Assembly (NCBI GenBank): GCA_900169235.1
Contig: FWCC01000219.1
Location: 124,001-188,000, forward strand
DNA: 64,000 nucleotides
Source of the DNA: Zarea fungicola
Lineage: Eukaryota > Ascomycota > Sordariomycetes > Hypocreales > Cordycipitaceae
Direction of reading: 5' to 3'
Shown: positions 8,988 through 20,455 of the stretch, piece by piece
How positions within the stretch are numbered: the stretch's first letter is position 1
Layout of the letters: each line of letters opens with the position of its first letter
The notes under the pieces: generated by a model
The model's input: only the letters and a program-made list of their open reading frames with translations
Databases searched by the model: none
Told to the model about the DNA's origin: nothing
Made by a program: the position numbers and the translations under genes

Positions 8988-11299
8988 ATGGCGAACCAAT
9001 TCATTGGCCTGCAGATGCGGGTTGTCCTGCGAGAACCGCCCGGATATCAGCTCATAGGCACTGTTAGAGATGTCGAAGCCGGCAGTAGCCTCACACTTAC
9101 CAACGGTACAGATCCTCACACCTGTGTTTTAGGGTGCATACATGAAACTGACTTCTGTTTCTAGTCTACGTAGTTGCTACGCAAGAACATCTCCCGCAAA
9201 TGCGTATTAATGCGCTCAATATTGCTGACCTCTCCGAGATGCCACAACAGCAACAGCAGCCGACACAGCCGCAATCGAAACCGCCGCAGCGAAAACAAAA
9301 TCAGGCAAAACTCATTCAACCGCTCATTTCCAACGTACAGACAACATCACCGACAAAATCGAGTTTTTTGGATCCTGCCATACTGAGCGTCGGCAGACGA
9401 CCAGACGGCGGGCCTCCCCTGCCGATGGAGCCAAGTAAGATGGTCGGTCAGCATCCTGATCCGGGTATGCCATACCCAGTTCACGCATTTGTTTCAGAGG
9501 AGCAGTCAAATGGAGATCTTCGCCGCCTGTTCAAAGGCATTAAGATTGCCAAAGCACTGGAATCTGAAGATGCAGCAGTCACCCCCGACGCTACACCTCA
9601 GAAGCGCAAGGCCCGAAACCGTAATTCCCGGCAGCCCAAACAAGCTGAACAGGATGACGACGGTGCACCAGCCGTTCCGGGTAGCCACGGCAAGGGCTGG
9701 CGACAAACACCTATTCTACAGAGCACGGCGGCGTTCCAACCTTTCAAGTCGCTCAAGAAGAATGGAAAAGGGCCGAAGGATCTACCAGATAACGGATGGG
9801 CTTCAGAGGACGTAACAGAGGAAATGCCTGAGTTTGATTTTGAAAACAATCTTGCCAAGTTTGATAAACGCACAATTTTTGATCAAATGCGCAAGGATGA
9901 TGCCATAGACGAGGCTGATCGACTTGTTTCACATAACCGCAAGCCGAAGCCAGGCACATCTGGTGGCAAGAATCTGCACTACACGGAAAACGTTTTGGAC
10001 TTACCGTCGAGCACCCACAACGCTGATTACTGGAACAGTGAGGCTGAAGTTGGCGGAGCCAACGAAGGTGCTGACGTGTTGAGCGGCCAGGATCAGAAGA
10101 ATGGACAAGCGGCCAAGAGAGCAGAGAGGGCAGAGAGTAAATCAGGACCAAGCCGCCGGTCGCAGTCACGTAAAGCGAGCGCTGCCATGGGTGGACATCC
10201 CCTTAGCCGTGTCAACTCAAGCTTGCGCCAGTCACTTCCCTCTCGGCGATCCAGCCCACGGTCAGGATATCGTAGCGCCGAGTTGCAGCAACCGCAACAG
10301 CAGCCACATCAGCCAGGACTTTATCTCGTGCCCTCAAACCGACGTGTGGAAGCCATTTCAACTTTGCAGATGCTCAACCTCGAAAATATTGCTGCCAACG
10401 AGGTCGGGTTTCCAGAGAGCTTAATGGCTGAAAATGCCGGACGCGGCATCGCCGAGGTAGCTGTTAAGGCTCTTTCAGACCCAGCGCTCAAGGTTCGATA
10501 CGAGATGGCAGGTGCTGCGCTGTCCCAACCGGCCGACTCGTCGCCGCTAAGCAGCTCAACAATAGTGATTTTGGCTGGTAACAACAAATCGAGTATTCGG
10601 GCTCTCGTCGCTGGGCGACACTTGCGTAACAAAGGCTACGACATCCTGGTGTGCCTGGTCGGCATTGAGCGAGAGCGAGATCTCTTGGAAGAGCTGCGAC
10701 GACAAGTGCAACTCTACCGTAGCTTTGGTGGAAAGATTCTCAAGAAGAATGACCTCTTTGAACAGCTCCGCAAAGCAACTCCTGCAGGTACAGCGGGTAC
10801 AGCACCAAGTGGCCCAGGAACTGGCCGTATATCTGTGTCTCTGATCATTGATGCTTTACTGGGACTGACAATGTCCTTTGAGGAGCTGCGGATTGGGGAC
10901 CAGGCGACGGTGTATGAACTGATGGAGTGGGCGAATCGCAATGAAGCGTTTGTGCTGTCCATTGATGTGCCATCTGGTATCGATCCGGGAACGGGCAAGG
11001 TAGCGATCATTGATGGGTCGCATCTGTTTGTCAAACCCAGATACGTGGTGGCTGTCGGTGCGCCGAAGCGGGGTCTCGTGGAGGCCGTGACACCACCTGA
11101 TGAAGACGACCCGTTGGCAAGGGTGAGTGGAGGGGCAGCTCAAGATGAGGAGTGGCGATTGTTTATCGTGGACATGGGCCTCGGGCATGCTGTCTGGCGC
11201 AAGGCCGGGACCAAGGTGCGCAAGGGCATCGATTTTGACGGAAAGTGGGTGCTGGAGATGAAGTACCGAGGGCTCGAAGCTGGATCCGATGACTATTGA
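8988..11299 (+). CDS. EDC3: Edc3, enhancer of mRNA decapping (LSm - FDF - YjeF_N)
   Basis: A 750-residue protein from exons 8988-9105 and 9165-11299. The 59-nt intron (GTACAG donor, TTTCTAG acceptor) splits the LSm domain and keeps frame, giving TLTNVYVVATQEHLPQM. Edc3 is a P-body scaffold that binds Dcp2 through its LSm domain and Dhh1 through its FDF motif, and dimerises through YjeF_N (family knowledge). Seen: LSm residues about 1-65 (FIGLQMRVVLREPPGYQLIG; NIADLSEM at its end), a Gln/Pro-rich linker, the FDF segment EFDFENNLAKFDKRTIFDQM from about 262, an Arg/Ser/Gln-rich linker, then YjeF_N from about 440 (FPESLMAENAGRGIAEVA; LSIDVPSGIDPGTG) to the end. An in-frame ATG at 8943 would add 15 residues but is not needed. 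The length is typical for Sordariomycetes. Confidence 0.95.
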
Positions 11300-13101
11300 T
11301 TTGGATACTGCAACATGCACTGTCAACTCTGCTCCGCACCGATCTGTGTGTCTTACTTACCGTCCACCTTGGGACTTGATCTGCGTTTCATTTCTTTTGT
11401 GGCTTGCATCAGTGGCGTTTATTGGAAGGTGTGTTATTCAATGCAAGGAAGAATGGATTTTCTTTCTTTTCAAAATATATTTTTTTATCTCCTTTGTTGG
11501 GACAAGGGCATTTGTAAATATATATATTTTTCTATCTCGTTGACGTTGCGAAATTCCTTTCCAGTCTTGATTTGCAAAGGGCTTCGCAATATCGCTTCAG
11601 GGAAAAGAAGAAGATACCCGAGAGGAGAAGTTTTAATTAATTTTATTCAGGACGGCAAAGTTCCCTTTGACCCATATATGACTCATGTTTTAGTAGAGTG
11701 AGTTGAGAGAGCAGCGCGACATTTGCTCTCTTTCAAGAGCTGCGACACTCTTGGCCGGAAGGGCCTTAATTCGCCAGCTATCCTGTTCCAAGATGGTGAT
11801 TCGACGATGTCTATGCCTAACTCTTCATGTTTGTGCGCTCGGAAAATTGCCCAAGAAGAAACGGCGGTATGTGAGAGATGGGCGCAGTAACTGACAGCTT
11901 ACGCCACGCGCCAGAAAGAGAAACCAACGCTCTTCCCCTCCTCCTCTAGCCCCTAGTGAGGGCCTGGGCTTATGAACCACTACGGAACGAAGAGACTCGT
12001 GCCAATAGCGAGTTGATTCTATGTAGGTAATGTTGCAAGAGCCTGGTAAATGTCCCAGGGTATCTTTCCTGACAGGAAATCTGTGAACCTCTGGAACCGC
12101 GGCAGCCTGTGCTTTATTGACAGTGTGCTGGGTTGGTAAGTTCCTGGAACGGAATGGTGCTATAGTTGTCCGCAGCGAGATAACAACTCCAAGCACATCA
12201 TATATGAAAGTGGGCATTCAAGAGGGACACTTGAATTTATTTATTTCTCTTTTTTTTTTCTTTTTTTTTTCTTTTTTTTTCCCCAAAGATAATCTTTCCC
12301 CTTCGAGATATTCATCTCTACAAACAGCGTTGGTTGAATGTTTTCCACACGTTCATCAACGGATCCGCCGCCGCCAATGGTGGGTCGTGGCGCAATGGAA
12401 CATTCTTTCCTGCAGTGACAGGAGTCTACCAGAACAGAGCAGCGAGCTGTTGCCCACCAAAAACGGTTCGGAAAGCCTGCTGTTCGTTCCAAGCCAGTCC
12501 CTGTTTTAAGGCTGCTCACCCGGAATCTCCCCCCAATTTTATGCATACTTGACTAAGGCAACTAACGGAGCCGAGTCGCCCCATCCTGTCAGCTCAAGCA
12601 CCCTGCGACGCTATCATGTCTGCGCTGGCAAGTTGAATCCTTCTGATGCAACAGACAGACCCCTCATTATTTCCCAGCCATATACCCCGACAACACATAG
12701 CTACAGTGAACGCGAACCTTGGTCACTGCGTCCGATACAAACAAGAGCCGTCTGTTATGCACTAGGTGCACAAACGTTGCATTACCGTTTGACCAACGAC
12801 ATTGTGCGCTTTCCGGAACACTCGATCTGGACTCGGCCCAACTCCTCGACGACCACCTGCAGAACAACAACGCCCGCCACGGCAGGCATATTTATCCATG
12901 GCCGTCACTCGCTAGCCTTCGATCTCCGCCTCTGTTCGTCTTGGGGGAGAAGTCCTTGTCGGTACGGCCTCGCTGTCCTGCCCTCTGCTTCTGCGTCCAG
13001 TTGTGTCGACTTTCGAAAGGCGCAAAAAAAAACGGTCGTTGAAGCAACAACGGGAGCGCCCGGACCGACGCACACATAGACGGCACACGACGTAGCAGAG
13101 A
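11300..13101. other. Intergenic/leader region between EDC3 and palH
   Basis: 1.8 kb. It holds the A/T-rich EDC3 3' flank (to about 11650), a pyrimidine tract (12246-12284), and the presumed palH promoter and leader. Within the leader, small upstream ATG frames are visible, for example 12543-12551 (MHT) and 12616-12636 (MSALAS). A 176-codon frame ending at 13079 has no ATG and is not called as a gene. Confidence 0.5.
12246..12284 (+). repeat. Poly-pyrimidine tract (T-rich with single C breaks)
   Basis: Three T10-type runs separated by single C residues, ending in CCCC. Low-complexity intergenic tract; no function can be assigned. Confidence 0.75.
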
Positions 13102-15687
13102 ATGGTGTCCGTCGACGTCGTGGCGGCCACGTCGACGCTGACGGCGGTCGCTTCCCTCTGTACTACAACACTTTACCCGGCCTTTGGCGTCATCACACTT
13201 CCAAACATTGACTCACCAATTACTCTCGCTGAACCGCTCGTACATCATATCCCATGCATCTCGCTTGCGCAACGCGCCGACCTTGATACTAGCAGCGGGG
13301 CCAGTAGCAACTCGAATACTGGCACCGACGCGAGCAGCACATCCATAAGATCCCAGTCGTCGTCGTCGTCGTCCGCGACTGAGACGACTAGTGCCGACGA
13401 TGGCAACGGCGACACTGTCCTCTCCGCACCGACGGCTCCGGCCACAGCCACGGCCACCCTCAACTTCCATACCGGCGATAACAACCCCAAGACAGTCCAC
13501 ACCTCCAGTTTCAGCGACCCCTTCTACCTCTCCACCTCACCCATCATCTACGCCCTCGCCGCCACAACCATCGTCTCCTACATGCTCGTCATTGCCCTCT
13601 TCATCACCACCCGGTCTTTTTTCGACGGCGGCATCGTCTATCTCGGCAGTCGTGGCAGCTTCACCGGCCGCTCCTCGTCAGGCGGCGTGAGCATCGGAGG
13701 CCGTCCCTGGCTGCAAAAGATTGCCGCTCTCACAGTCGCCATTTCCTTGACCATTGCTACGGCCGACACCATGTCCATTGTCAAGGATCAGTACGTATGG
13801 GGCATCACTAATGCCCGTGAGTTGCAACGCGAGGTGTTGTCGCGCCTCGAGCTCAAGGTGATTCGCATCATCTCGGACACGTTCCTGTGGCTGGCACAGG
13901 CCCAGACCCTCATCCGCCTTTTTCCTCGCCATCGCGAAAAGGTTGTCATTAAATGGGTCGCTTTCGCTCTCATCAGTCTCGATGTCGTCTTCAGCTCACT
14001 CAACAGCTTCCCCTTTGCGCAGTATGATATCCTAAACGGTGGCCCTAACGGCCCAGGAGGCGATGACGAAACGCACGGCAGCAAGACCCTTGTCCACCCT
14101 ATCCCGGCTATCAGTTACGTCTTTAAGCTTTCCCTTGGCTTGCTCTACTTTGTCTGGGTATCATATTATGGGTTTTTGAAGCGGCGTTATGCCTTCTATC
14201 ACCCCCTGATGAAGAATATCTGTCTTGTTGCAATCATTTCACTTTTATCCATTACTGTGCCCATTGTCTTTTTCATACTCGATATTTCAAAACCAAATTT
14301 TACCGCCTGGGGTGATTATGTCCGCTGGGTTGGTGCTGCTGCCGCGAGTGTAGTTGTCTGGGAGTGGGTGGAGAGAATAGAGGCTCTGGAGCGAGAAGAG
14401 AAGAAGGACGGCGTCTTGGGCCGCGAGGTCTACGATGGAGACGACATGCTCGAGATCAATGCAGCTGAATACCCTTGGCGTCACAAGCACGGCAAGTTTG
14501 GCGGCAGCGGTAGCAGTGGCGGTAGCACCGGCGCTGATTTGGAAGGCGGCCAGATGCACTTCCGGGGCAATGGCCATGCACCCGGCCCTGGTGGTGCTGC
14601 CGGCTTACAAAATGGGCACGCATCAGCCCCCATGTCTCACGAAAATGAAGGAAGGAGGAGCATGGGCGACATATTGCGGCCACCCATCTGGTCACAACGT
14701 GCAGCGCAACCAACCACACCAGTAAGCAGAACAGATACACCTAGCGCGGCCAGCACTGTCTATGCTGTACGATACCAGGGCGAAAACAGAGCACCAGAGA
14801 GTCCTGCACCATATAACTCACACTCGGCGGATTTGGTTCGGCAGTCCAGCATAGCGCAAACTAACAGCGAGGATGCCCAGCATGACATCGGCCGCGGGGG
14901 AGGTACAAGATCTTCGCCTGATTCGTTGGGCGAGGCCGTGAATGCGGCAAACGACTACAACAATCGCGAGTCTAATCCCGCCGCGGCGCCAATACGTTCC
15001 AGAGTCTTGCGATCGGTGTCATACAGCCACGAGCCTGAAGCGCAAGACATTAGCGATGACCAGCAGCATATGATGACGAGAACTGTGGACGCCAGCGTCA
15101 TGGCGTCAGTCAGTCGAAGCGGCCGGGGCGGTATATGGGACATTCGAGGTCGCCTAGAGGACTTTGCGGCGTCGCAGGCAGATCGGTTTCGTGAAAAGCT
15201 TCAGCCTTCGACGGACACGGATAAGCTGCCTGTTACTGTAGTGCCGGCCCCTGCACGCATAGGCGCAGCTCTGCAGCAGGTTCTCGAAGAGGAGGAGGAG
15301 GGAAGCGAGGCTCGCCAGCCGCAACAACAAATCCGACAGCAGCAGCAGCAGCAGCAGCAGCAGTCGTCACAAGGTGGTAGTGTGTACGGTGGCAGCTCGG
15401 CCATTGACGCAGCAGCATCGACGGCGTCAGAGCGGTACGCCAATCTTGGGACACAATCTGTGACGCCTAATACGCGTAGGGGGCTGACTCCATTACCGCT
15501 GCCCATGAATAACCCACCTCTTTGGCCTGGTGTATTTGGTCGCAATGCTGCATTTGAGGATGACGATGACGAGTCATTTGAAGCTGCCGAGGACGACGAA
15601 GATGAGGGGCTGTCGACGACGGATGACTTGTCGTCTGTTGTGTCCAGGGAGCGACCCAACGGATCCTCTTCCTCTCGAGCACCATGA
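13102..15687 (+). CDS. palH: PalH/Rim21-type ambient pH sensor (7-TM)
   Basis: An 861-residue single-exon protein. PalH/Rim21 proteins are plasma-membrane sensors that, with the arrestin PalF/Rim8, signal alkaline pH to the PacC/Rim101 protease pathway (family knowledge). Seen: a Ser/Thr-rich N-terminal segment with a Ser-Thr-Asp linker (residues about 60-130); first membrane span near 149-171 (IYALAATTIVSYMLVIALF); further hydrophobic spans to about residue 430, including KIAALTVAISLTIATAD and VVIKWVAFALISLDVVFSSL; then a soluble tail of over 400 residues, typical of PalH. The tail has Gly-rich, Gln9 and acidic (DDDDESFEAAEDDEDEG) stretches. The signature blocks FLWLAQAQTLIRLFPRHREK and YDILNGG support PalH over other 7-TM families. 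The start at 13102 is the first ATG; the region upstream lacks coding character. Confidence 0.92.
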   Translation: MVSVDVVAATSTLTAVASLCTTTLYPAFGVITLPNIDSPITLAEPLVHHIPCISLAQRADLDTSSGASSNSNTGTDASSTSIRSQSSSSSSATETTSADDGNGDTVLSAPTAPATATATLNFHTGDNNPKTVHTSSFSDPFYLSTSPIIYALAATTIVSYMLVIALFITTRSFFDGGIVYLGSRGSFTGRSSSGGVSIGGRPWLQKIAALTVAISLTIATADTMSIVKDQYVWGITNARELQREVLSRLELKVIRIISDTFLWLAQAQTLIRLFPRHREKVVIKWVAFALISLDVVFSSLNSFPFAQYDILNGGPNGPGGDDETHGSKTLVHPIPAISYVFKLSLGLLYFVWVSYYGFLKRRYAFYHPLMKNICLVAIISLLSITVPIVFFILDISKPNFTAWGDYVRWVGAAAASVVVWEWVERIEALEREEKKDGVLGREVYDGDDMLEINAAEYPWRHKHGKFGGSGSSGGSTGADLEGGQMHFRGNGHAPGPGGAAGLQNGHASAPMSHENEGRRSMGDILRPPIWSQRAAQPTTPVSRTDTPSAASTVYAVRYQGENRAPESPAPYNSHSADLVRQSSIAQTNSEDAQHDIGRGGGTRSSPDSLGEAVNAANDYNNRESNPAAAPIRSRVLRSVSYSHEPEAQDISDDQQHMMTRTVDASVMASVSRSGRGGIWDIRGRLEDFAASQADRFREKLQPSTDTDKLPVTVVPAPARIGAALQQVLEEEEEGSEARQPQQQIRQQQQQQQQQSSQGGSVYGGSSAIDAAASTASERYANLGTQSVTPNTRRGLTPLPLPMNNPPLWPGVFGRNAAFEDDDDESFEAAEDDEDEGLSTTDDLSSVVSRERPNGSSSSRAP
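15337..15363 (+). repeat. CAG triplet run (9 copies) inside palH
   Basis: Nine perfect CAG codons giving Gln9 in the palH cytoplasmic tail, preceded by further CAA/CAG codons. A pure triplet run in a disordered tail is a candidate for length variation between strains. Confidence 0.9.
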
Positions 15688-17025
15688 CATATTTGAGTCG
15701 TGGCACTTGATTTATCGGGTACTTGCTCTTGCTCATATTTTATTATTCCCGGGTACATGGAAGAAACAGACGGTTGGCGTGCCGTCGCTGTATATATAAA
15801 TCTACGCAGGACATGGCATCATCTTTAGTTGAAGTGTCGTTTGAAGATATGAGCACATTTGGGGCGTTGGCTGGAATTATTCCTTTTTTATTTCTTCCGC
15901 ATGGGCTTCAGCGAAAGCGTGTGTTGTATTTTATTTTTTTGCTCTAGCCTTGAGAGAGCCATCTCGTTACCGAATACATACTTGTGCTGTTTGTTGTTTT
16001 GTCTTCTTGCAAATTGACAATACCAGCTGGCCTTTTTGCTGTGCTATGTAATGGGTATCTACCTGGATTTGAGTCGGACTACCAGTCAGATACTTGGCGC
16101 TTCGAAGCGGCACAGCCAGCCAGTTGAACCCAGCTTTGTGGCGCTCTTGTGCTGAGGTCTGAGACTTGGCCAGATTGTAGTTCTGCGCCTGTCAGAGTAG
16201 GTGGGGAAGGTAATCAAACGGGCTTGCATACTACGTTCTCCTGAACGGCAAGCAAGGCATATGTTGGACCGGCCTAAGTAATTATGCATGTACTCCGTAC
16301 TTGCTTTCATGTGCCAAGAGAAAGAAACCTGTCTTTTGCAGCCAGTGGTCGGGAGGTCGGAGCGTGTATTGGTAAACAGAGTCCGTGTATGTGTAAATCC
16401 TCCCTGTATCCGTACCTGCCAATATACAGGCACACAGGTGGTTTATAGTTGTACTTATTAATGATGTGTAATACTACTAACTTTACTGCGTGCCTTACCA
16501 ATACCTTGCAGGAAGTCGTAGTTACTGGTAGTTCTAGGAAGCACACAACGACAAGTCCCCACCAACCGGCAGAAAAAAAACAAAAGAGGTTGAAAGAAGC
16601 CCCCCCAAACGAGCCAAGGAGGGAAACGCCAATCTCCATCGCACGCTACGCTTCAGTTTTACCAGCAGTTCGACTTTCTTCTTCTACTACTCCTTCTTCC
16701 CTCTTCTTCCACATTATCCATTCTCGATAGGGTGGCAGATTGCTGTGACTGCTTCATTGCCTTTGGGACATTGCATTGACTGGTTACTATTTATCCGAAT
16801 AGTTTCAAAGCTCCTCTTTGCTCAGGCGGCAGACCACAGGTCCCCTATTCTCCACTGTATTGTCCTGGAAGTTTTGCGCGAGATCTGATCGAGGAACAAA
16901 AAAAACAGACACAAAAAGGATACCGACGTCACCACACTTCTGCGTAGCCTTGTCGGAACAACGAATTGATGCACACTCAAAGACACGCACGGTCGGCAGA
17001 ATAATCAACACCAATAACACCCACC
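15688..17025. other. Intergenic, palH to LAG1
   Basis: 1.34 kb with the palH 3' flank and the LAG1 promoter/leader (CT-rich around 16670-16720). It contains a 17-mer shared exactly with 54379-54395. No gene is supported; the frames present are short or start on non-ATG codons. Confidence 0.5.
16284..16300 (+). repeat. 17-bp exact repeat containing TACTCCGTAC, copy 2 of the motif
   Basis: ATGCATGTACTCCGTAC, identical to 54379-54395. The core TACTCCGTA recurs five times in the window on either strand. Confidence 0.55.
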
Positions 17026-18505
17026 ATGGCGAGTGATAAAGAACCCTTTCCGCTGCTTAATACGTCGCTGGATCCCTTCGCCATGGACGAAGACTCTGCG
17101 CCACGCCGCCGACGCAAGAGCTCCGGCTTGGGCGGCGAAATCCGTGCTGGCGACACGGGTGCGCCGGCCTTTGCATCCAGCCGTGCCAGCTTAAATGCGG
17201 GTGATTCTTTTGGTCACCAGGTGAGTTTCCCCTCATTCTTGGCTTCGTTTACTTGGGTTGCAATTCCTATTCCCGTTCACCTCTTGCGTCCCATGCGACA
17301 CACTCTCCCCCCTACTCTCAGCCATGGCGCCAGCTAACGCATTCACGCTTTATCACCAGATCGACTCCCCTGTTGCGGCCTCGACGTCGGCAGCCTCGTC
17401 AGCTAGCAAGCGCTTTTCCAAGCGCCGTCGTGCCCGCGGCCTCATCTCCCGCTTCCGCCAGCTCATTGTCCGCCGCACCTTTGTCCTGCCCGCCGTCATC
17501 CTCGCCTTCTTCCTCGCCGGCTACGCCATCAACCCGACCGAATCCAACATCCTCCACCACTTCATCTTCCTGTCCTATCCGCTACCCCAGGATGACCCCT
17601 CCACGCCCACCATGTACGGCAAGGGCAAGTGGGATATTGCCTTTGTCTCGTTCTACATTGTAGTGCTCTCCTTTACTCGCGAGTTCGTCATGCAAGAGAT
17701 TCTACGGCCTTGGGCGCGCCGTACTGGTCTTAGCAAGGGCAAGCAGGCGCGCTTCATGGAGCAGGCTTACACAGCCATCTACTTTGCCTTTCTCGGCCCG
17801 GCCGGTCTCTACGTCATGAGCAAGACCCCCGTCTGGTACTACAACACGGCCGGCATGTACGCCGACTTTCCCCACCGCAGCCACGAAGCTGTCGTCAAGT
17901 TTTACTACCTCTTCCAGGGCGCCTACTGGGCCCAGCAGGCGATTGTCCTCATCCTCGGCCTCGAAAAGCCCCGCAAGGACTACTATGAGCTCGTCGGCCA
18001 CCATGTGGTCAGCCTTGCCCTCATCGGGCTCAGCTACCGCTTCCACTTCACCTATATTGGCATCGCCGTCTACACCTCGCACGACATTAGCGACTTCTTT
18101 CTCGCCACCTCCAAGGTGCTCAACTACCTCGACCACTTTTTGATTGCGCCGTACTTTTTCACCTTTGTCTGCGTCTGGATCTACCTGCGCCACTACATCA
18201 ACATCAAGATCATCATCTCCCTCCTCACCGAGTTTCGAACCATTGGGCCCTTTGAGCTCAACTGGGAGACGCAGCAGTACAAGTGCTGGATCAGCCAGTA
18301 CATCACCACGGCGCTGCTGACGTCGCTGCAGGCGCTGAACCTGTTTTGGCTCTTTTACATTGTGCGCATCGCATACCGCTTTGTGCGCGATAGCAATGCC
18401 ACGGATGATCGCTCCGACGATGAGGAGGATGAGCCGACGGAAACGAAGCAGACTGTGCCCATTGTGAAGATTAACGGTCACAAGCCCAATGGCAAATCTG
18501 ACTAA
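17026..18505 (+). CDS. LAG1: Ceramide synthase (LAG1/LAC1 family, TLC domain)
   Basis: A 446-residue protein from exons 17026-17220 and 17360-18505; the intron has a GTGAGT donor and ACCAG acceptor, and the join is in phase 0 (HQ-IDSP). Ceramide synthases N-acylate sphingoid bases with fatty acyl-CoA in the ER membrane (family knowledge). Seen: a basic cytosolic N-terminus (RRRRKS; SKRFSKRRRARG), a first span FVLPAVILAFFLAGYAI, then the TLC domain with several spans. The Lag1 motif includes the di-His His279-His280 (GHHVVSLALIGLSY) and HDISDFFLATSK, which carry the catalytic residues. The acidic C-terminus (DDRSDDEEDEPTE) resembles the casein-kinase-2 site region of yeast Lag1/Lac1. Fungi often have two or three paralogues (LAG1, LAC1/barA); which one this is cannot be told here. 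It converges on HMT1. Confidence 0.94.
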
Positions 18506-20455
18506 AAAGGAAAAAAACAACTTTGGCCCCCTTTTCCCAACTGTTATTTTACTCACTTTGTCACCTCCCTATGTGCAAAGTTGTCCTGCCAATTCAGATG
18601 GAGAATGACAAGGCACAGAAACAAAACTTTTCTCTTCTCGGCGGAATCATACATTGAGTACGCTCCATTTTTGTCCTTCAAAAAACCATGATTTTATCAT
18701 CGTGGTTTGTGCATGACGCGATGGAAAGTCTTCCGTTTTTTAATGCGTGTTGTGATTTCGCTTCATTATTTTGAAAATGGGCCTCTCCGGCCAATTATTT
18801 TTAATGTTGACGCTTTCTATCGTTCTCTTCTACCTTTTTTTTTGGCATGGAAACCGGCGTTTTTACTTTCTACGCACCTATACGGAGGTCAAAGGTTTCG
18901 CATCATTACACTCGCTACTTTTTTTTTGTATATTTTACTAGGGGACGTGGGCTGGATCGTACTTTGCATTTTACGGCATGGAAGGATGGGTTGGTGAATT
19001 CAAGACATTGGATTGGCAGACTCTTTCTCTTTTTTCTTTCTTTTTTTGGCATGTATAAAGACTGGTCAACAAGAAAAGAAAGAGGGGGACTGGGGGCGGG
19101 GGTTACTTGGGATGTCTGAGTGATGATGGTAAGCTACTCTTGTTTTAACTCGCATGATGGAATGACATGGATGGGTATGTGTGTATTCATTTTGATATTC
19201 GCTGTACTATAGCCTCTTTTTTTTCTCTCTCTCTTCTCTCCACAAGGCACATTGTTTGGTTGAAGGGTGAAGAAGTCCTGTTGACAGTTCTTTGTTCACT
19301 TACCTACTCGGTTATTTATTCTTCCCTTTACATTATTTTAATAACAGCCCAGAGGCAGCATGACGTTCGTTACGACAAGACATTTTAATCCCCTGTTTTA
19401 TTAAAAGGAGACAATTGTAAATGTGAATACAGTTTACACTCCCTGCCTACTATATGTGCTGAGAAGGTAAAGATTCATTGGATTGTAGAATTCTTTTCTT
19501 CATCTCTACCTAAATTCTCGAGTTTGTTTAGCAAGAAACCGTTCTTGTCCGACAATTTCTTGTTTCACTCTCCTCTTCCGGGAAAGTAGGCCATCATTAA
19601 AGGATCAGAAGTCAATGTAAAAGGAAAGAGAAAGTGCACGCTGTTGAAATGCGCGCCAATGTCAATGCCCTCTTTTGCGCCATAATGCGCCGCCTGTACG
19701 AGATCAACCACACGCGAACACAAATTGGTTGTTTGCTTTTCCCCATTGCTAGGTATCTCCATTTTCGTCTCATTAACATCATTTGCATATCTAGCAAGAT
19801 GCAACCCTAGCCCTACTTTCACTGAGGGCTGAAAACCTTGCAAAAAATGAAAATCGATCATCAAACAGATTCAAGGAGAGACACAAAGGCATCAAAGGTG
19901 GTGAAGAAGAGAAATGGTCAGTAAAGAGTATTTTTAAAACAGTGGCGGAAACCAAAAGAAGAAGAAAGCAACCAGACGCCCTATCAACGCCGCTCGTATG
20001 CAAATATGATGCCAGTGTTCGTCTCATAGCTCGAAAAGAAAAAGGGTGGCAAGCAGCCTCAAAAATGGGCGGAAACTGAAAGAAAAAGCCTTCCGTCATA
20101 AAAACGTTCAGTAATGCCTCATCGCAGAATGTAAAGGGATAAAAACACAGAAACCAAAGGCTGAGTATGGAATAAAACAGAAACAAAAACAACAAAGTGT
20201 CAGAGCATCATCGATCAAATAGAAACCAATACCCACTTGTTCGTTGCTCAAGGTATACGACTTCGGGGTTTGAGGGAATAGAAAGGAAATATTACATTGC
20301 CAATTTTTTCACCTTACGGTGTGCAGCATTGGTCTTTAGTTGCTTCCCAGTCTTTTTGCCTTCTATGACAATAGAGAAAAATCAGGCTGTTTTTTCTTCC
20401 TTAGAAATGGAAACAAGTCTGACCGAAACATGACAGTGCTGGTATATATGCCGGT
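18506..20455. other. Long convergent intergenic region, LAG1 / HMT1
   Basis: 1.95 kb between two converging genes; only 3' ends need be here. It is T-rich on the left and A-rich on the right as read on the plus strand, as expected for two facing 3' UTRs. No coding frame stands out. It is longer than the other convergent gaps in the window (270-650 bp). Confidence 0.5.

Noticed and set aside
12549..13079. A 176-codon frame just upstream of palH
   Set aside because: It begins on TTG, has no ATG, and ends 22 bp before the palH start; it is most likely leader sequence.
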